Assembly: GCA_025642065.1 (NCBI GenBank)
Contig: JAODUP010000131.1
Location: forward strand, 124,001-188,000
DNA: 64,000 nt
Reading direction: 5' to 3'
From: Paralvinella palmiformis
Lineage: Eukaryota; Annelida; Polychaeta; Terebellida; Alvinellidae
Part shown: piece by piece, positions 1 through 13,371 of the stretch
Layout: the number at the start of each line of letters is the position of its first letter
How positions within the stretch are numbered: the stretch's first letter is position 1
Notes under the pieces: generated by a model
Seen by the model: only the letters and a program-made list of their open reading frames with translations
Databases searched by the model: none
Told to the model about the DNA's origin: nothing
Position numbers and translations under genes: made by a program

Positions 1-51
1 ATGCTAGTAAGGGTACTTTAGTAAATCTATGTTATTATTAGGTCTGCTTAC

Positions 52-178
52 TTTCTAGTACATCTGCTCTTACTGTAGTAGGTCGAAATACAGGCTTCTT
101 GTTGTTAGAATCCAGTATGTGAATAATAACTTGTGCTGTTGATGACAACTTGAGGTTGCCTTGGTCCTCAGCTATGAC
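52..178 (-). CDS. CadA exon 18: EC6/EC7 linker (last exon in the window)
   Basis: 127 nt, phase 0 to 1, encoding VIAEDQG and [10 protein letters not shown]. The donor GAAA|gtaagc lies at 51 and below. CadB exon 20 has the same length and phases. The next CadA exon lies outside the window. Confidence 0.9.
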
Positions 179-2693
179 CTAAAATATTTATTAATAAGAT
201 AATTTATACCTAAAAATATACACATTTTATAAATGTAATTACAATATACTGTAAACTAAAAAATATGGGAAAATCATGGAGCAGTTTTTAAATATCCTTA
301 ACTAGATCAGAACTTCCATCGGTAAATAAGGTAAAATATTTATACATGTTCAAGAAGGAGCAATAAAAAGTGAGAGAAAGGTGCTAAACTTAATATTGTG
401 AGAACTTTCTTTATAAAACCCCAGTTGATACAGGAGCCAATTGGTGCGACTGCACTGAACAGTCAATATTCTCAGGACAAAAATATGGTAATTTTTAAAA
501 TAATAAAAGGATTTTAAAATAGATCTTCATAGTGGTTTATTAAAATGTGTTAGCAAGACCAGTTTGGTTTTGTTTACAATAGAGGCATGTGACCAAAATA
601 TTACATTTATATAAGGCAAGGTTCTTAGGATTATAAAAGTTACAGCAAGTTTAGATCTGTAACTTGGCCCAATTTGTAGCTGAAACCGACAAGACCTATG
701 ACACAGACGGATGAATGAATGATTGTTTTTACTTACGGTCAGGTTATACAACTTTTGTATATCGTAATCAAAAGTTGCTCCTGGTGCTACGGTAAGGGCT
801 CCTGTTTTATCATCTAGAACAAACTTTCCACGTGAACCTTGTTTAATTCTATATCTAACAATGCCACCTGGTGTGTGACTCGGATCTCCATCTACCGCTG
901 TAATGTTCTCTACATTTCTACCTGTAATCATACATACTTCTGTGTATTTACATATAAGTGCCTATCATTCATGAATGGTCCTCCTAACATATTGCTGAAC
1001 ATATATCAGGTGAGTTAACACAAAGAACGCTCATTAAAGTCTGTCAAGGAATGATTACAAAATAGCTCATAATCTGACCTGAAGGTGTATCTTCTGGTAT
1101 TGTCTGAACGTAGAGTGCACCTTCTGTAAACACTGGAGCATGATTATTGATATCCTACAAAAGACAATGTATTAGTCATTAGTAATGGTAATATTTGCTA
1201 TTTATGGAATAGTAACATTTTATTTATAAAATCAAAGCTTTGTCTTAAGCTTTTCTCAATCTTTCATAATTCTCTGTCCATATACATTAACGGTATATCA
1301 ACAATTCTTACACAGGCCACTTTATAAAACCGTGTCTCTTTTTTATCTTATAGATAGAAACCCATAAAAAGTCTTACGTTTATAGGAAAATGGAGAAAAC
1401 ATGTAAATTAAGACAGTTATTCTTAATGCCAAGAATTATTATTAATTTATAACAGTGATTACTATCAGATATTCATTAATATCTAAAATTGATCCATAAT
1501 CCTAATCATCAAGTTACCATATGTAGAAATCTAAGAACATACTGGCACATAATATTCAACAACCTGCACATTCCAAGTTTCAACAAACATCTCGACTTAC
1601 TACGTCGTGATGTTAATATATGACTAACCTCAACAAAAATCTTAACAGTAGTTGTATCAGAGAGACCATAGTTGTCATTCGCTTCCACAGTCAGTAAATA
1701 GCTATTGAGAAATAAAATCAAGGAAACACATTTCAAGAAACTCTCAAAAATATAAATAGTTAATTAACAAATTCATAATAATAATAATAATCTTTTTGTG
1801 TTCATGATAACAATTATTAACAAGATGTATCATGTAGCTGAATGAACAATCCTAAGCAAGTCAACAACATAAAATGTAGAGTTTAACAATTGACTTTTCA
1901 CAAAATTGAGGCATCATGAAAACCCCATTTAGAAAACAAAAAATGACAGAGCCACCTCAGATGCTCACATATATGACTTCTTAAACAAGTACAGGTTTAA
2001 TCATTAGCTGCATATAGGACTTCTGGAACACTCATTATTTCCTTTTATAGAATCGAAAGGCTACGCATTTGTATTAAAATAATTCAGATAGCATCATGCA
2101 GTAAAAAAGCTAATGAAATAAACATGAACATCACTTAAGTTTTAATTATAAATAACAGTAAAAAAATCCCTTTTTGTGTACATTGGCAAAATAAGCAATT
2201 TCAAAATCATCTGTGTCAAATTATATTTGATAAACTTTAAAGTATTCGAATCTGATAATTTCAGTTGTAAATGTACTTTGGATCTATATTTAAAAATACT
2301 TTAATTATAACAAACCTCATATCTAATCCAAGGCTCTCACTTTTTGGTAGGATTCTCTTATAAAGAGATTTAAGAATACTTCAATTAATGTGCTATAAGT
2401 CAATCAGGATATTTAGCCCTATATTTTTTAAATAGTCAGGGGTGAATATGTACTTTAATATCTATAAATTTATTATTCATTCATTCTACTAACTTTCCAC
2501 CAAGAGGATATGGTACCGGGCTTGTTGCCTTTACGTAACCAGAGTTTGGGTCAATAATCCAAAGTCCATTAGGTACTGGCTGACCTCCTACAATATTGTA
2601 TGTGATGTGGGAGTAAATGCCATCAGGACGATCATAATCCTTGGCCTGTGAAAACAGGAATAAATTGTGTGTTAAATAAGTTCACACACACAT

Positions 2694-2736
<43 letters not shown>

Positions 2737-3752
2737 ACATAAAGAAGCTATTTTCCAGGCAGTATAAGCCACAATAAGTCTGCCGTCAGTCATTAATCCA
2801 TTAACATCTCTGACCTTGACTGTGACCTCTGGATCAGGTGTCATCTCATCCTCAACTATGTAGCTGGTATATTCAGGAAGTTCCATCTTTGGTCTGTTGT
2901 CATTCACATCTGTAATCGTGATGTTCAGTGGCACATAAGTAATGAAACCCTCAGCCAGAGCATCTGTTGCTGAGAACTGGAGACTGTAGAAATTCTTCAC
3001 TTCAGCATCAAGACAATTAGCCAATCCAGGCTCAAAGCAGCCCATCGGCCGAGCAACGGTTATCTCACCAGTCTTACGATTACAGTAGAAGCTAATGAAC
3101 ATAATAAATGTAATATAATTAGCAAAAAGCTTTAGGGAATGTTTTTCTCAATAAGTGGAAGCTGTATTTTTTAAGGTTCGAGGTATTTTTCGAGGAAACA
3201 GTGGGGGAGGATTTTCATGTAAACCATCTGAAAAGTCTCAAAATAGGACAAACAGGAATCCACGAGAAAAATAGGAGCATACAGCAATTGATAAATCAGG
3301 AGAAAACAGAATTTGTTAATAGATGTCCTATTTCCCATGTCTGAATGTCATTGTTATCATTAAACCTTTAGCTTATGGCCAAATAATGGCAAAATGGCAT
3401 TGTTTTACATAAGGAAGCCACTAGTATGGAATTTAATGTTTCCCAGTCCGGGATTAATTGAAAAATATAGAGATTTTGAAGTAGTTGGGATATTTAATTG
3501 TGAAAACCTTAGCTGTTGGCTATTCGGATGAAAACTAAAAGCCCCATCTATAGTGACAGAGTCTTACATCGAATACCAACCTTCCATAGTTCATTCTACT
3601 CACTATAAATTAGATCTTGGCTGACTGAATAATCTATACACAAAGTAAATGTATATGCCTACAGAGGCTAAAGAAGTAAAGCAATACAACAATACAAAAA
3701 TGCCTTAAATGTTATTACTGGTGGATTATAAACAAAATCAATTAACAATGAC

Positions 3753-3784
<32 letters not shown>

Positions 3785-6053
3785 GCCAAAATGACAGTTT
3801 TTAACGTGACTGGCAATCTCAAATGAGGGAGATGTGTTTGGTCTGTAATTTATAGCTTCCCCACGGAGACAATTTAAAATATACGGCATGTTCAGTGGAG
3901 AAAACCTTGCCAGTTGCCTGGCTGGTTGAAAAACCTCTCGTACTATAGTGCCATGGCCGAGGCATGAACCTGTGACCTTCCGCACAGAATGACCATAGCC
4001 ATAGGTAAATAGTCTCACACTCTACCCATGAGCCCAAAGAGGCGATATGAACCAATTCTTAAACAGCTCATAGAATTCTACACTGATAAATACTGCAATG
4101 GCTATATAAAAAATGAATGAATGCCATACATTATTGCATCAATTACCCAAAAAATATATATATAGTAATTAAGTGAATGAAAACAATTATGAAAAGATAA
4201 TTTATACAAACAAACAATTCTTACAGTTCTCCTAATTGTGAAGATAATATCCAGAAAAAGACAGCAGACTCCATTCTGTCTGAATGTAAATAAAACTTAC
4301 TTGGAGGATCCTTCTCCAGCGAGTTTGTATCGGATGCTCTTTTTACCATAATAGTCACTCTGATCTAAATCATCAGCCTAAAGAGTGAATAATGATCTTT
4401 TGTGAGTGTAGTACTTGTGTACTTAGTGACCTGCACTAAATCAGTTGACATAGTAAACATTTTTTATCTATGCACAATTTTCTAATTAACTGGCCATATC
4501 CGAATCTAAGTTAATCTCTTCATCTGAGTGTTTTTGAAAAGATAACATGAAAGAAAAATATGGATGGTTATTAAATGGTAAGTTTATGAACTGGAATTGT
4601 GGATTGGATTTCATTCTTTCTTGATCTCAGATCACAAAATGGGGGTAACCGATAGGAGCAGCAAGGAAAATTACAGTTGAAGTACCCTGAGGGTTGTCAC
4701 TGCCAGAACGGTTTACGTCCTCAGAGAGTTTTTAACATCCCCTCTTTTAACTAATTCAGCAGAGATGGCAGAGCCAGTTAACTTAGACAGCCATCAACAT
4801 GATGTCATGAGCTCGGAAATCAATCCCTGGAAAGGTTTGAAGTCTTTTGTGGAACTGAACCTGTGATCCATGGGGTTAGGGTATATCGATCCTTTGGTGG
4901 CATAAGGTGCAATGTGGTTAACCACCAGACAACAAGAGGTATTGTATAAAAAGATACCTTTTCTCATAGACTCTATGACAGATGAGTAAAAGTTAGACCA
5001 AATTTGGATTGTAACTACCCCAAGTGATATTTTTTACAGACCATTACAGACAGCTTATGCTGTAGTCATTTATATTAGTTTCAACTCCTTAGATAGGATT
5101 GTGAAGAAAGCCGAGTATGTAAATCTAGCTACTTACCTCTATTGTTATAACATGTTCTGGTCTGAAGGCAGTTTCAAGCAGCGTGGCAGCGTAATATGGC
5201 TGATTAAATGTCGGTTTATTATCATTAACATCCTCTACGTTTATATATACCAAAAGCCTTCGCTAAAGAACACCGGTGTGCTGCCTATGGATTCTACTTT
5301 AATCTGCGGTCAATTGATAAAGCAGACTTTGAGCATCATTCGTGAAAAATGAAACAAAATCAAACAAGCCGTACTGACAATTTAGAACCAGTGTTTATAG
5401 TTGATTATCAAATTTCAGCACTTACCATAAGGGATTTAAACGGAGTATTATCCTAAAACATGGACGTGGTATTCAAATTCAGTATACTGAGATATGCATG
5501 AAATGCAACAGACAGATTTGTATCCAAAATAGCTAAACACGAGCCAAAGATAGTAAATAATAACCTTACCCGCAAATTGTAAGATCTTTGCCCAAAATCA
5601 TAGTCAATTTTGGTAGAATTCTTGATAACAATGCTGACAGCTAGTGCCTCCTGTCCCTCTTTTGGCTGAACTTCAAATATATCAGTATGGTCTTCTAATA
5701 TAAGGCGGAATGCTGCATTGATGCCCTGAAATAAGTATTTAAAATACAAAACAAATAGCTTCAAGTTATAATCTACAGTAAAGACTCTTAAGAATCTAGC
5801 CTTTGGCTCACATCAATTGATTTTTACACGAGCATAAAATTTGAGGCTAATAACCAAATTTATTATTGAATATATGCGAATATCAGTAATATATTTGTTT
5901 TAATGATTTTTGAAGGTCATCTAATAAGACTAAGGGTCATGATAATAGGTTCTGCTATGGATTTTGTGGGGAGTTAATTTTATTTATTAAAATGTTCTAG
6001 GCTAGTCTAAATAATTTTATGCTCTGCTATAATATATAATGTTACATTATTAA

Positions 6054-6086
<33 letters not shown>

Positions 6087-7573
6087 CTTCTTGCTCATCA
6101 TTTAATGCAATTCATATCTATAATAAATCAAACAACATCTTTTTAAAGAAACGTTATGCAAATATTCAATAAATATCTATAACAATAAAAACATATCTCC
6201 ACCAACCTGATCATGGTCAACCACTCTGATATTTAGTTCAGGTATGGTGCTGCCATCTGGCAGGTTCTCATCCATGTCAACACTGTACTGTCTTGGACTA
6301 AACAGAGGAGCATTGTCATTAACGTCAGTAATAGTTATTTGGACAGCAACTAAAGTTGACCAGTGACCAGCATTTTCCATGGCTGTTTCTTCTTCTCGTC
6401 TCTCAGAAGCCTAGAGTTCAATTAATGTATACATTCGTAACGTGATATTCACAGACAGAGTAGATGGACTTTGGATGAACATGAATGGGGAGACTAAGCA
6501 TATATTTCAAAATGTGGTACATATTTTAACATATGACATCATAATATTTAAAGAAAGGATAGCTGGATATTCTAATAGTCATAGAAACAGCCATTTTATA
6601 CTTGCGGAACATATTTACCAGTATTACTTACCAATACTCTCAGTGTAACTATGCCATCATTTTGATTAACTGCTGGAATCTCTCTATCCAACATTCTGTC
6701 TGTATACACAATACCACGAACAGGATCAATCTTGAAGAAGCCTTCTGGATCTGATTAAAGAGAAAATTACATTTGCAGAACAGTTATATTCATAAATCTA
6801 ATACATTGTATGTGTGTGTGTGTGTGTGCGTGTGCGTGAGAGAGATCAATCTAAGATGTACTTACTAGTTAGTAATGTGTACGTAACTCTAGCACCAAGT
6901 CCATCACCATCAACTGCTGTCACTTGTAAAACACTCGTAGCCTGAAAATTATGGAGTTTTTCCAATATAGTGAGTAATTAGGTTACAATTATATAGAAGA
7001 ATTGTTGAATGTATAGCTATTATAATCCCTACGAGTCATTTGCAGTATTGGGGATCTGCCTGAAATCTGGTATTCTCAATCATAGGTCAAACAGATTACA
7101 TGCATAAGCTCTTTAATATAGACATCAAACAGACATAACTGCTTTCATTAAAATGATATATTATGAATGTTTAAATAAACAATTTGAATTGAACTGAAAA
7201 TATACTACGGGATACTAAATTAGGCACAGATGAATGTTTACTAAGTGATGAATATAAACACATGAGGATTATCTGTAAGGATTCAGTAAATCATAGTATT
7301 TACTCGGGATTGAGGTAATATTTCATTCTAGACAAGTAATAATCATTTTAGCCAAGCCATTTCCCTGCCTCCAAATCTAGGTAGTGTACACATTGAAATG
7401 TATAAGTTTCTTTTGAGCCACAGCAAATTACTGCTGAATGTAAACTACGGTGTCAAAGTATCAACTTATCAGTAAACATCACTTATGTGTTGTTTACTTG
7501 GAGCTGTGTTGTCAAATGTACTTTTTGTATGTATGAAAAGTGGATTAGTTGGGCTCCACAGGCTGATAAGTAG

Positions 7574-7621
<48 letters not shown>

Positions 7622-8129
7622 TCTAAGTATGTATAGACGTAGTTTTTGTATATTTAGGTCCATGCATATAGATTTATTTATGTATAGATTTATGGAGGTA
7701 TGGGTTTTAAAGGATGTTTAGGCATTGATATTCGGAGTCAGTGTCAATTCATATAAATCTATCCTAAAAGACACACACCATTTCTTAACAACTGTAATTC
7801 TGTACAGAATAAATTATGTGCTAATATGAATAAATACTATAATGATTACAGAGGCAGGTCTCTAAAAGATGTTTAAATATTTGTTTCTGTTTACTGGGAA
7901 GATATACTTACAATGGGGACATCCTCTGGAATAGTGGCACTAAGACTACCCTTAAAGACAGGAGGAACATCTTGGATGTTGGTAACGTTTACTGTGTAGG
8001 TCTGATATTGTTTATTGAAGCCATCCTGTAAATATGTCAAAATAAAACAAATCAAATAATAGTTTGATAAAACACTCTACCAAGTTTTCAACTAAGGTAC
8101 ATACTATCAGAACAAGAACATTGTGTGTT

Positions 8130-8203
<74 letters not shown>

Positions 8204-11200
8204 TATATTCAGAGATCAAAACAAAAGAGAAAAACAGTCAAAGAAATTTTATAAATGAAATGTGATGTAAAAAGCCATACAGAAATACAATAATCAGGAT
8301 GCCATACAACTATACAATAATTAAAAACTCACATCAGCCACAATGGTTACTTCATAAACAGAACGTTGCTCATAGTCTAACTGTTCCTTTAATTTCATCT
8401 GTCCTCTCCATTCCTGTGCACTGCCAACAACAACTGGTTCCATCGTGAAGTAATCACAAGGATTCTACAATGGAAACATTAAATGCTAAATAATTTTATT
8501 GAAATCATATAATTTCTAGAAATTCTCAACAAAATCTATTAAATGAATCATTGACTAATTAAAATATTTTTTGACATTCCGTCGATCTTGCATTTAGATA
8601 GTATAAAAGATGACCTACTTATAAATTAAACAGCATTTAATGGTATTGAAATTTTATGGAGTCTGATTAATAGAATTTTCACTGAAACAATACCAATGAC
8701 AATGGAAAGAATGTAATTAAAAAAATCACTGTAATAATATAAAGCCAAGGTCATTAACAGATGAAACATTGCCTTACTTTAATGTAACAACTAACATTTA
8801 AACTTTATATTTTTATAAACTGGCATCACTTTATATAATAAAGTTGCAAATAATTGCATTGTTGGTTTCGTCTCATAGTCCCTTTTCTCTCCTTTATAAA
8901 CAATAATTATGGAACAATTATGACACAGAACATACAACTGAACAATGATATATAATACTATGTTTATAATAATATATCTGATTAACATCCGCAGATAAAG
9001 CCGCTCACTGACTTACATAGCCACGATCCTGTTCTGGACAGTAGACTTTAAGATACTGGTTATCCGTGTCTGTATCTGTTACCACTACACTCTCGAACAC
9101 AGCTGTGCCAACGCTGGCATCCTGTAGCACAATAGCAACTTGCATTGGTTATCATCATAAACAATTGGTACTTTAAATGGCTGTTTCATCACTAGTAACT
9201 AACTACATCTACTTAGTTTTGGAGAGGGAAAAAAACCCTGATGACACTCACCTCCCTGATGGAAGTCCATGTCTTGCCTGGGGCAAATCTTGGTGCATCA
9301 ATATTAGCTGTTACTCTTCCTGGAAGTGAGAGATTGATACGGTAAAGAAAATCACAAGACAAACTACTTTGAAAAACAGTGTTCAAACATAATACTGAAA
9401 AGTGTGTGTAGTTTTCTTTTTATTGGGAAGGACACTGAATGGCCTAAATTGTGCCGATGTGTCGTTAAACAACATTCATCCATCAGTCATCTTTTTATTG
9501 GGGAAATCCAATACAAAAAAAAATATTGTGCATACAGTAAATCCCTTTGTGTATGGGAAATGTTATACAAATATAACAGTGTATAATGCCTGTAATTATA
9601 ATCATAATTTTAATACCAGTAATGACAACAGCGGAACTCAAAATTCAGAAATTATTGACAATTATGTATTAACTGACTATTAAAATTAAATGACCCATCA
9701 AAACCTCTTTTTATGATATCTGTTATATTTTTGCGGTTGTTCTTGTTTTAAGTTACTTCTGTACACAAGGTAGACTAAATGGGCCAATCAATCTCCAAAG
9801 TTAATCAGGTGAACTACCCATCAAACATGAAACTGGGTCATGTATTAGAGGTCAATGGCCAACCACCCTACCAGTTTGGCCATTGAGATACTACTTGGAT
9901 TGTTGGATAAACAAAATTGTGAAGATGGTCCCAAGTTATTAAATCTACTTATGCCAAAAGCTGGATATCACAGGAGAAAAGACTATTGGCTTTCTAAACT
10001 CATCACTCTAGTGTCATAAGGGTTATCCCTGAATCACATATCCTGACATGTAACTCAGATAACTCCCAAAACGAAATCGAGATAATCAGAAGTTGAGGTT
10101 CTAATAACTCGGGCAGATGAAATAATTTAGGGAACAATTGGATTTGATCCCATAACTAGGAGAACTGTCATGAAATGCACTACCAGTTGCACCATGGAAG
10201 CACCACCCACAACAGATGCAAAATCCATCTATGTTTGTGTATATTGTTAATCTCTGCTAGTGAACATTTAATAGAATTGCAAATAATACAAAATAACAAT
10301 GTGTACCGAGTCTTAAACTGAGAAATTTAACTGAATTAATTCTCATTTACATTCAGCTGTGATTAGAAAAGCTGAGTGGTTTTCATCCTTTGAATATTCC
10401 AAGTCACATTTATCTAAGGAAGCTTAAGGAGAGAATTTAAGGAATACGGTCGGACCAATAAACGAAAACAATATATCAAAACATTTACATTCAGGAACTA
10501 AAAAATATAATTAACAGTCAAATATTAACACAAATACCAGTAAGCCAGTGGGATCTTGTTTGTCAAAACATAATACTATTTGTAGTATTAATACTACATA
10601 AAGATGACGGTGATGATGAAGATAATGATAGCATGCATTTTCATGATGGCACGAAATGTCACCATAATGCAACCACTTTTACTATATTTTATTGGCACAT
10701 TTCATGGACAAATACACTTGACACACACTCGTTATGTGAATGTTAGCCCATAAAAAATAAACTGGGAAACGTCTTCACTATCTGAGTGCCCTTCATCGAG
10801 GTATAGTGTTTCCGTAGCCCGACGTAGGTATTTTACAGACTGGAGGCAGTAGAAGTAAACACTTCAGCATCGTCAGTTACTAGCTGTTGTTTCTCTCTCT
10901 GTCTATACCTCTCTGTTCGCTCGACTGCACACTATACTATGACAATCTCTATCAGACAGACAGACTCATCACAAACCAAACACAAACTTCACAAAGTCAA
11001 CACTGTTAGGATGTCAGCCACGCAATACGCAGAAACCCTGTTTGTTTCTGATGATTGCTCAAACAACTATCAGTGCAGTAAAACCTGTCTCTATAACCAT
11101 ATATCTACCGGCAAGAGAACAACTATTTTAGAAGAACATAGAAAAAAGGCGCAACACCAATTTCTCCATAAATAAATATTATTCAGACAATAAACAAAAG

Positions 11201-11272
11201 AGTAAAAAGACTACCGGTAGCCTCATACATGGACATAAAGAGGTGTATTAATTTTGTTCCTTTTTTTTGGTT

Positions 11273-11349
<77 letters not shown>

Positions 11350-13340
11350 TGAATATATTCTTTCACTCATGAAATATTCTACTAAACTATCAAAATAAAT
11401 GCTATCCTGATGTTGACCAATATTTATTTGCATTGACAGCCTGTTTACTAGTTCGAGTTGGAGACATCTTGCATATTTATTTAAGAGAACCTAGGATTGA
11501 AGGGAAATATGTCCCATACCATGTCACCTTTAGAAATTGCATACCATGTTCAAACCCGCTGACAGTCCACAATATGTTATCATGGTCACCAAAAACATTG
11601 AACAATTCTCACTGAATCAGTACAGAAAAACAATTTTAACAACATTATTGGAGGACGGACAGATGGACACAAGCACACAGAGTGTAGACACTTATCATTG
11701 TCATGGTTTGATATAATTGTTATATACAAGCTAATTGACATACCAGGTAGATAAGTTGCATGATTCTATATATGTACCCATTTTAGGGTCGCCTACTGAC
11801 TTGCCAGGGTAATTTCTTAAGTGATAAATAAATATATATATATATATATATACACGCACACACACACACACAATCTGCGAAGTATTATGTCATTTAACAA
11901 AAATCACTCGTGTATTAATTGTAGCTAAAGACAGTATTTGCTGAACTTACTCTCATCACCACCCCAGTTACTGTAGGACTGGCTATTGTTATGTAAATGA
12001 AGTGAAATGCTTATGATGCAGAGTAATGTAAACATAATATTTTTGTTTCTAACTCCACAAACCAGGTGACTGCTATGATTAAATACAAACAGTTGTAGCT
12101 CTGACGTGATATAACATAGTTTAATTTAATATAAAATTCCCTCTTCAATATGATTGATTAACTAGGACATGAAGGGTCAGGAGTTAAACACCTTCTGAAT
12201 CCTGAATGGCTTAGATGAATTACTGGGCATGAGTAAGTTGCCAAAATAATAACCTTTCCATGAATGTGGAGTGAGTCAGTTAGCCAGCACACATTTAGCG
12301 AGTGAGTGACCAAGTGAGTGACGGGGTCAGTGGGGGCATGGACGAGGAGTTGAGGGAGTGGGTGAGTTAGTGAATGAGTGAGTCTTAGTAGTGTAGTGTA
12401 GTAATATTACTACATGAGTACTACATAACATAAATCTAATAGCTTCCCCTTCCTTATATGGAGTTTTAAGTCGGTGTGGATCCATTTCTGAGATGACAGA
12501 TTATCTGAATACTCAGACACACACAATCTGTAATATGTTCTTTTTAAATATGGCATTCTATCTCTGGCTGACATCTCATAAAGCTTCGTTTAGTAGCCGG
12601 AGGACAAGCACAGTGTAATGTGTCTTCACTTATGCGACATGACATGATTACTAGTAGTATGCTGTCCTTGGAGAATATAGCCGACTGTGATAGCCTAGAG
12701 ACGGTCGCTGGCATATCTTTGCAACTGGTAGGCTGTATTGTCAGTATACTGAGTTAGCAGTAGATAGCATCATTAGTATCTGTCTGTGGCTATATTGGCC
12801 ATGCCTAACTTAGCATCTGAACAAAAACTACAGGAAATGAGGCCACATGACTCAAAGTTTATAAAACCTTTTCTGTGTTTTTAAGATAATGCTTAATAAA
12901 TTTCTTTAGTTAGCTCGCAGCTAACTTTTCACGCTGAGATGGGTAACGTCTCATCGTTACATCCAGAGTGGGACCATTGTCAAATATTTGTTTCGAGTCA
13001 ACCATATGCCATTACTATAACATCTATAGGTGAGAGAGAGAATGAACATGACACCTGTATAGTTAAGGATAAGAAATAAAATACAATTAATTTTAGGGAA
13101 ACTTCATTAAATATTGTCACATATGTTCAGTGTAAAATATTTTTGAACCAAACACACAATGGTATATAAGGAGGGGTATTACTTTAAACACACAGTTGAA
13201 CATATACAGAAACTGGCAAAAAGGACAAATCACACACACACACTTTTATCAAACTAAATAAGTCTGGTGAATTCAAGGAAGAATAGTTTTGTGTCTTTAT
13301 AAACAAGCAAAATTATGCATATGTGTGTGTGTGTGTGTGT

Positions 13341-13371
<31 letters not shown>

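Larger units (their letters stand above)
922..2493. other. CadA introns around exons 15 and 16
   Basis: AT-rich intron sequence on either side of exons 1079-1154 and 1629-1701. I see no repeat copy or further coding exon. Confidence 0.5.

Noticed and set aside
2744..2814. Read-through of CadA exon 13 into a Ser-Leu repeat
   Set aside because: It translates the GA microsatellite; splicing at 2815 joins AKDYD in frame.
3668..4055. Minus-strand open frames of 78 and 116 codons
   Set aside because: They lie in the family-C SINE and its (TTA)n tail.
11951..11982. Minus-strand segment with a gtaagt donor inside CadA intron 1
   Set aside because: The three possible acceptors give 32, 28 or 20 nt, none divisible by three, so it cannot sit between the phase-1 ends of exons 1 and 2.
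12398..12413. Perfect 16-bp palindrome as a regulatory site
   Set aside because: AT-rich palindromes of this size occur by chance at this scale and no partner site was seen.
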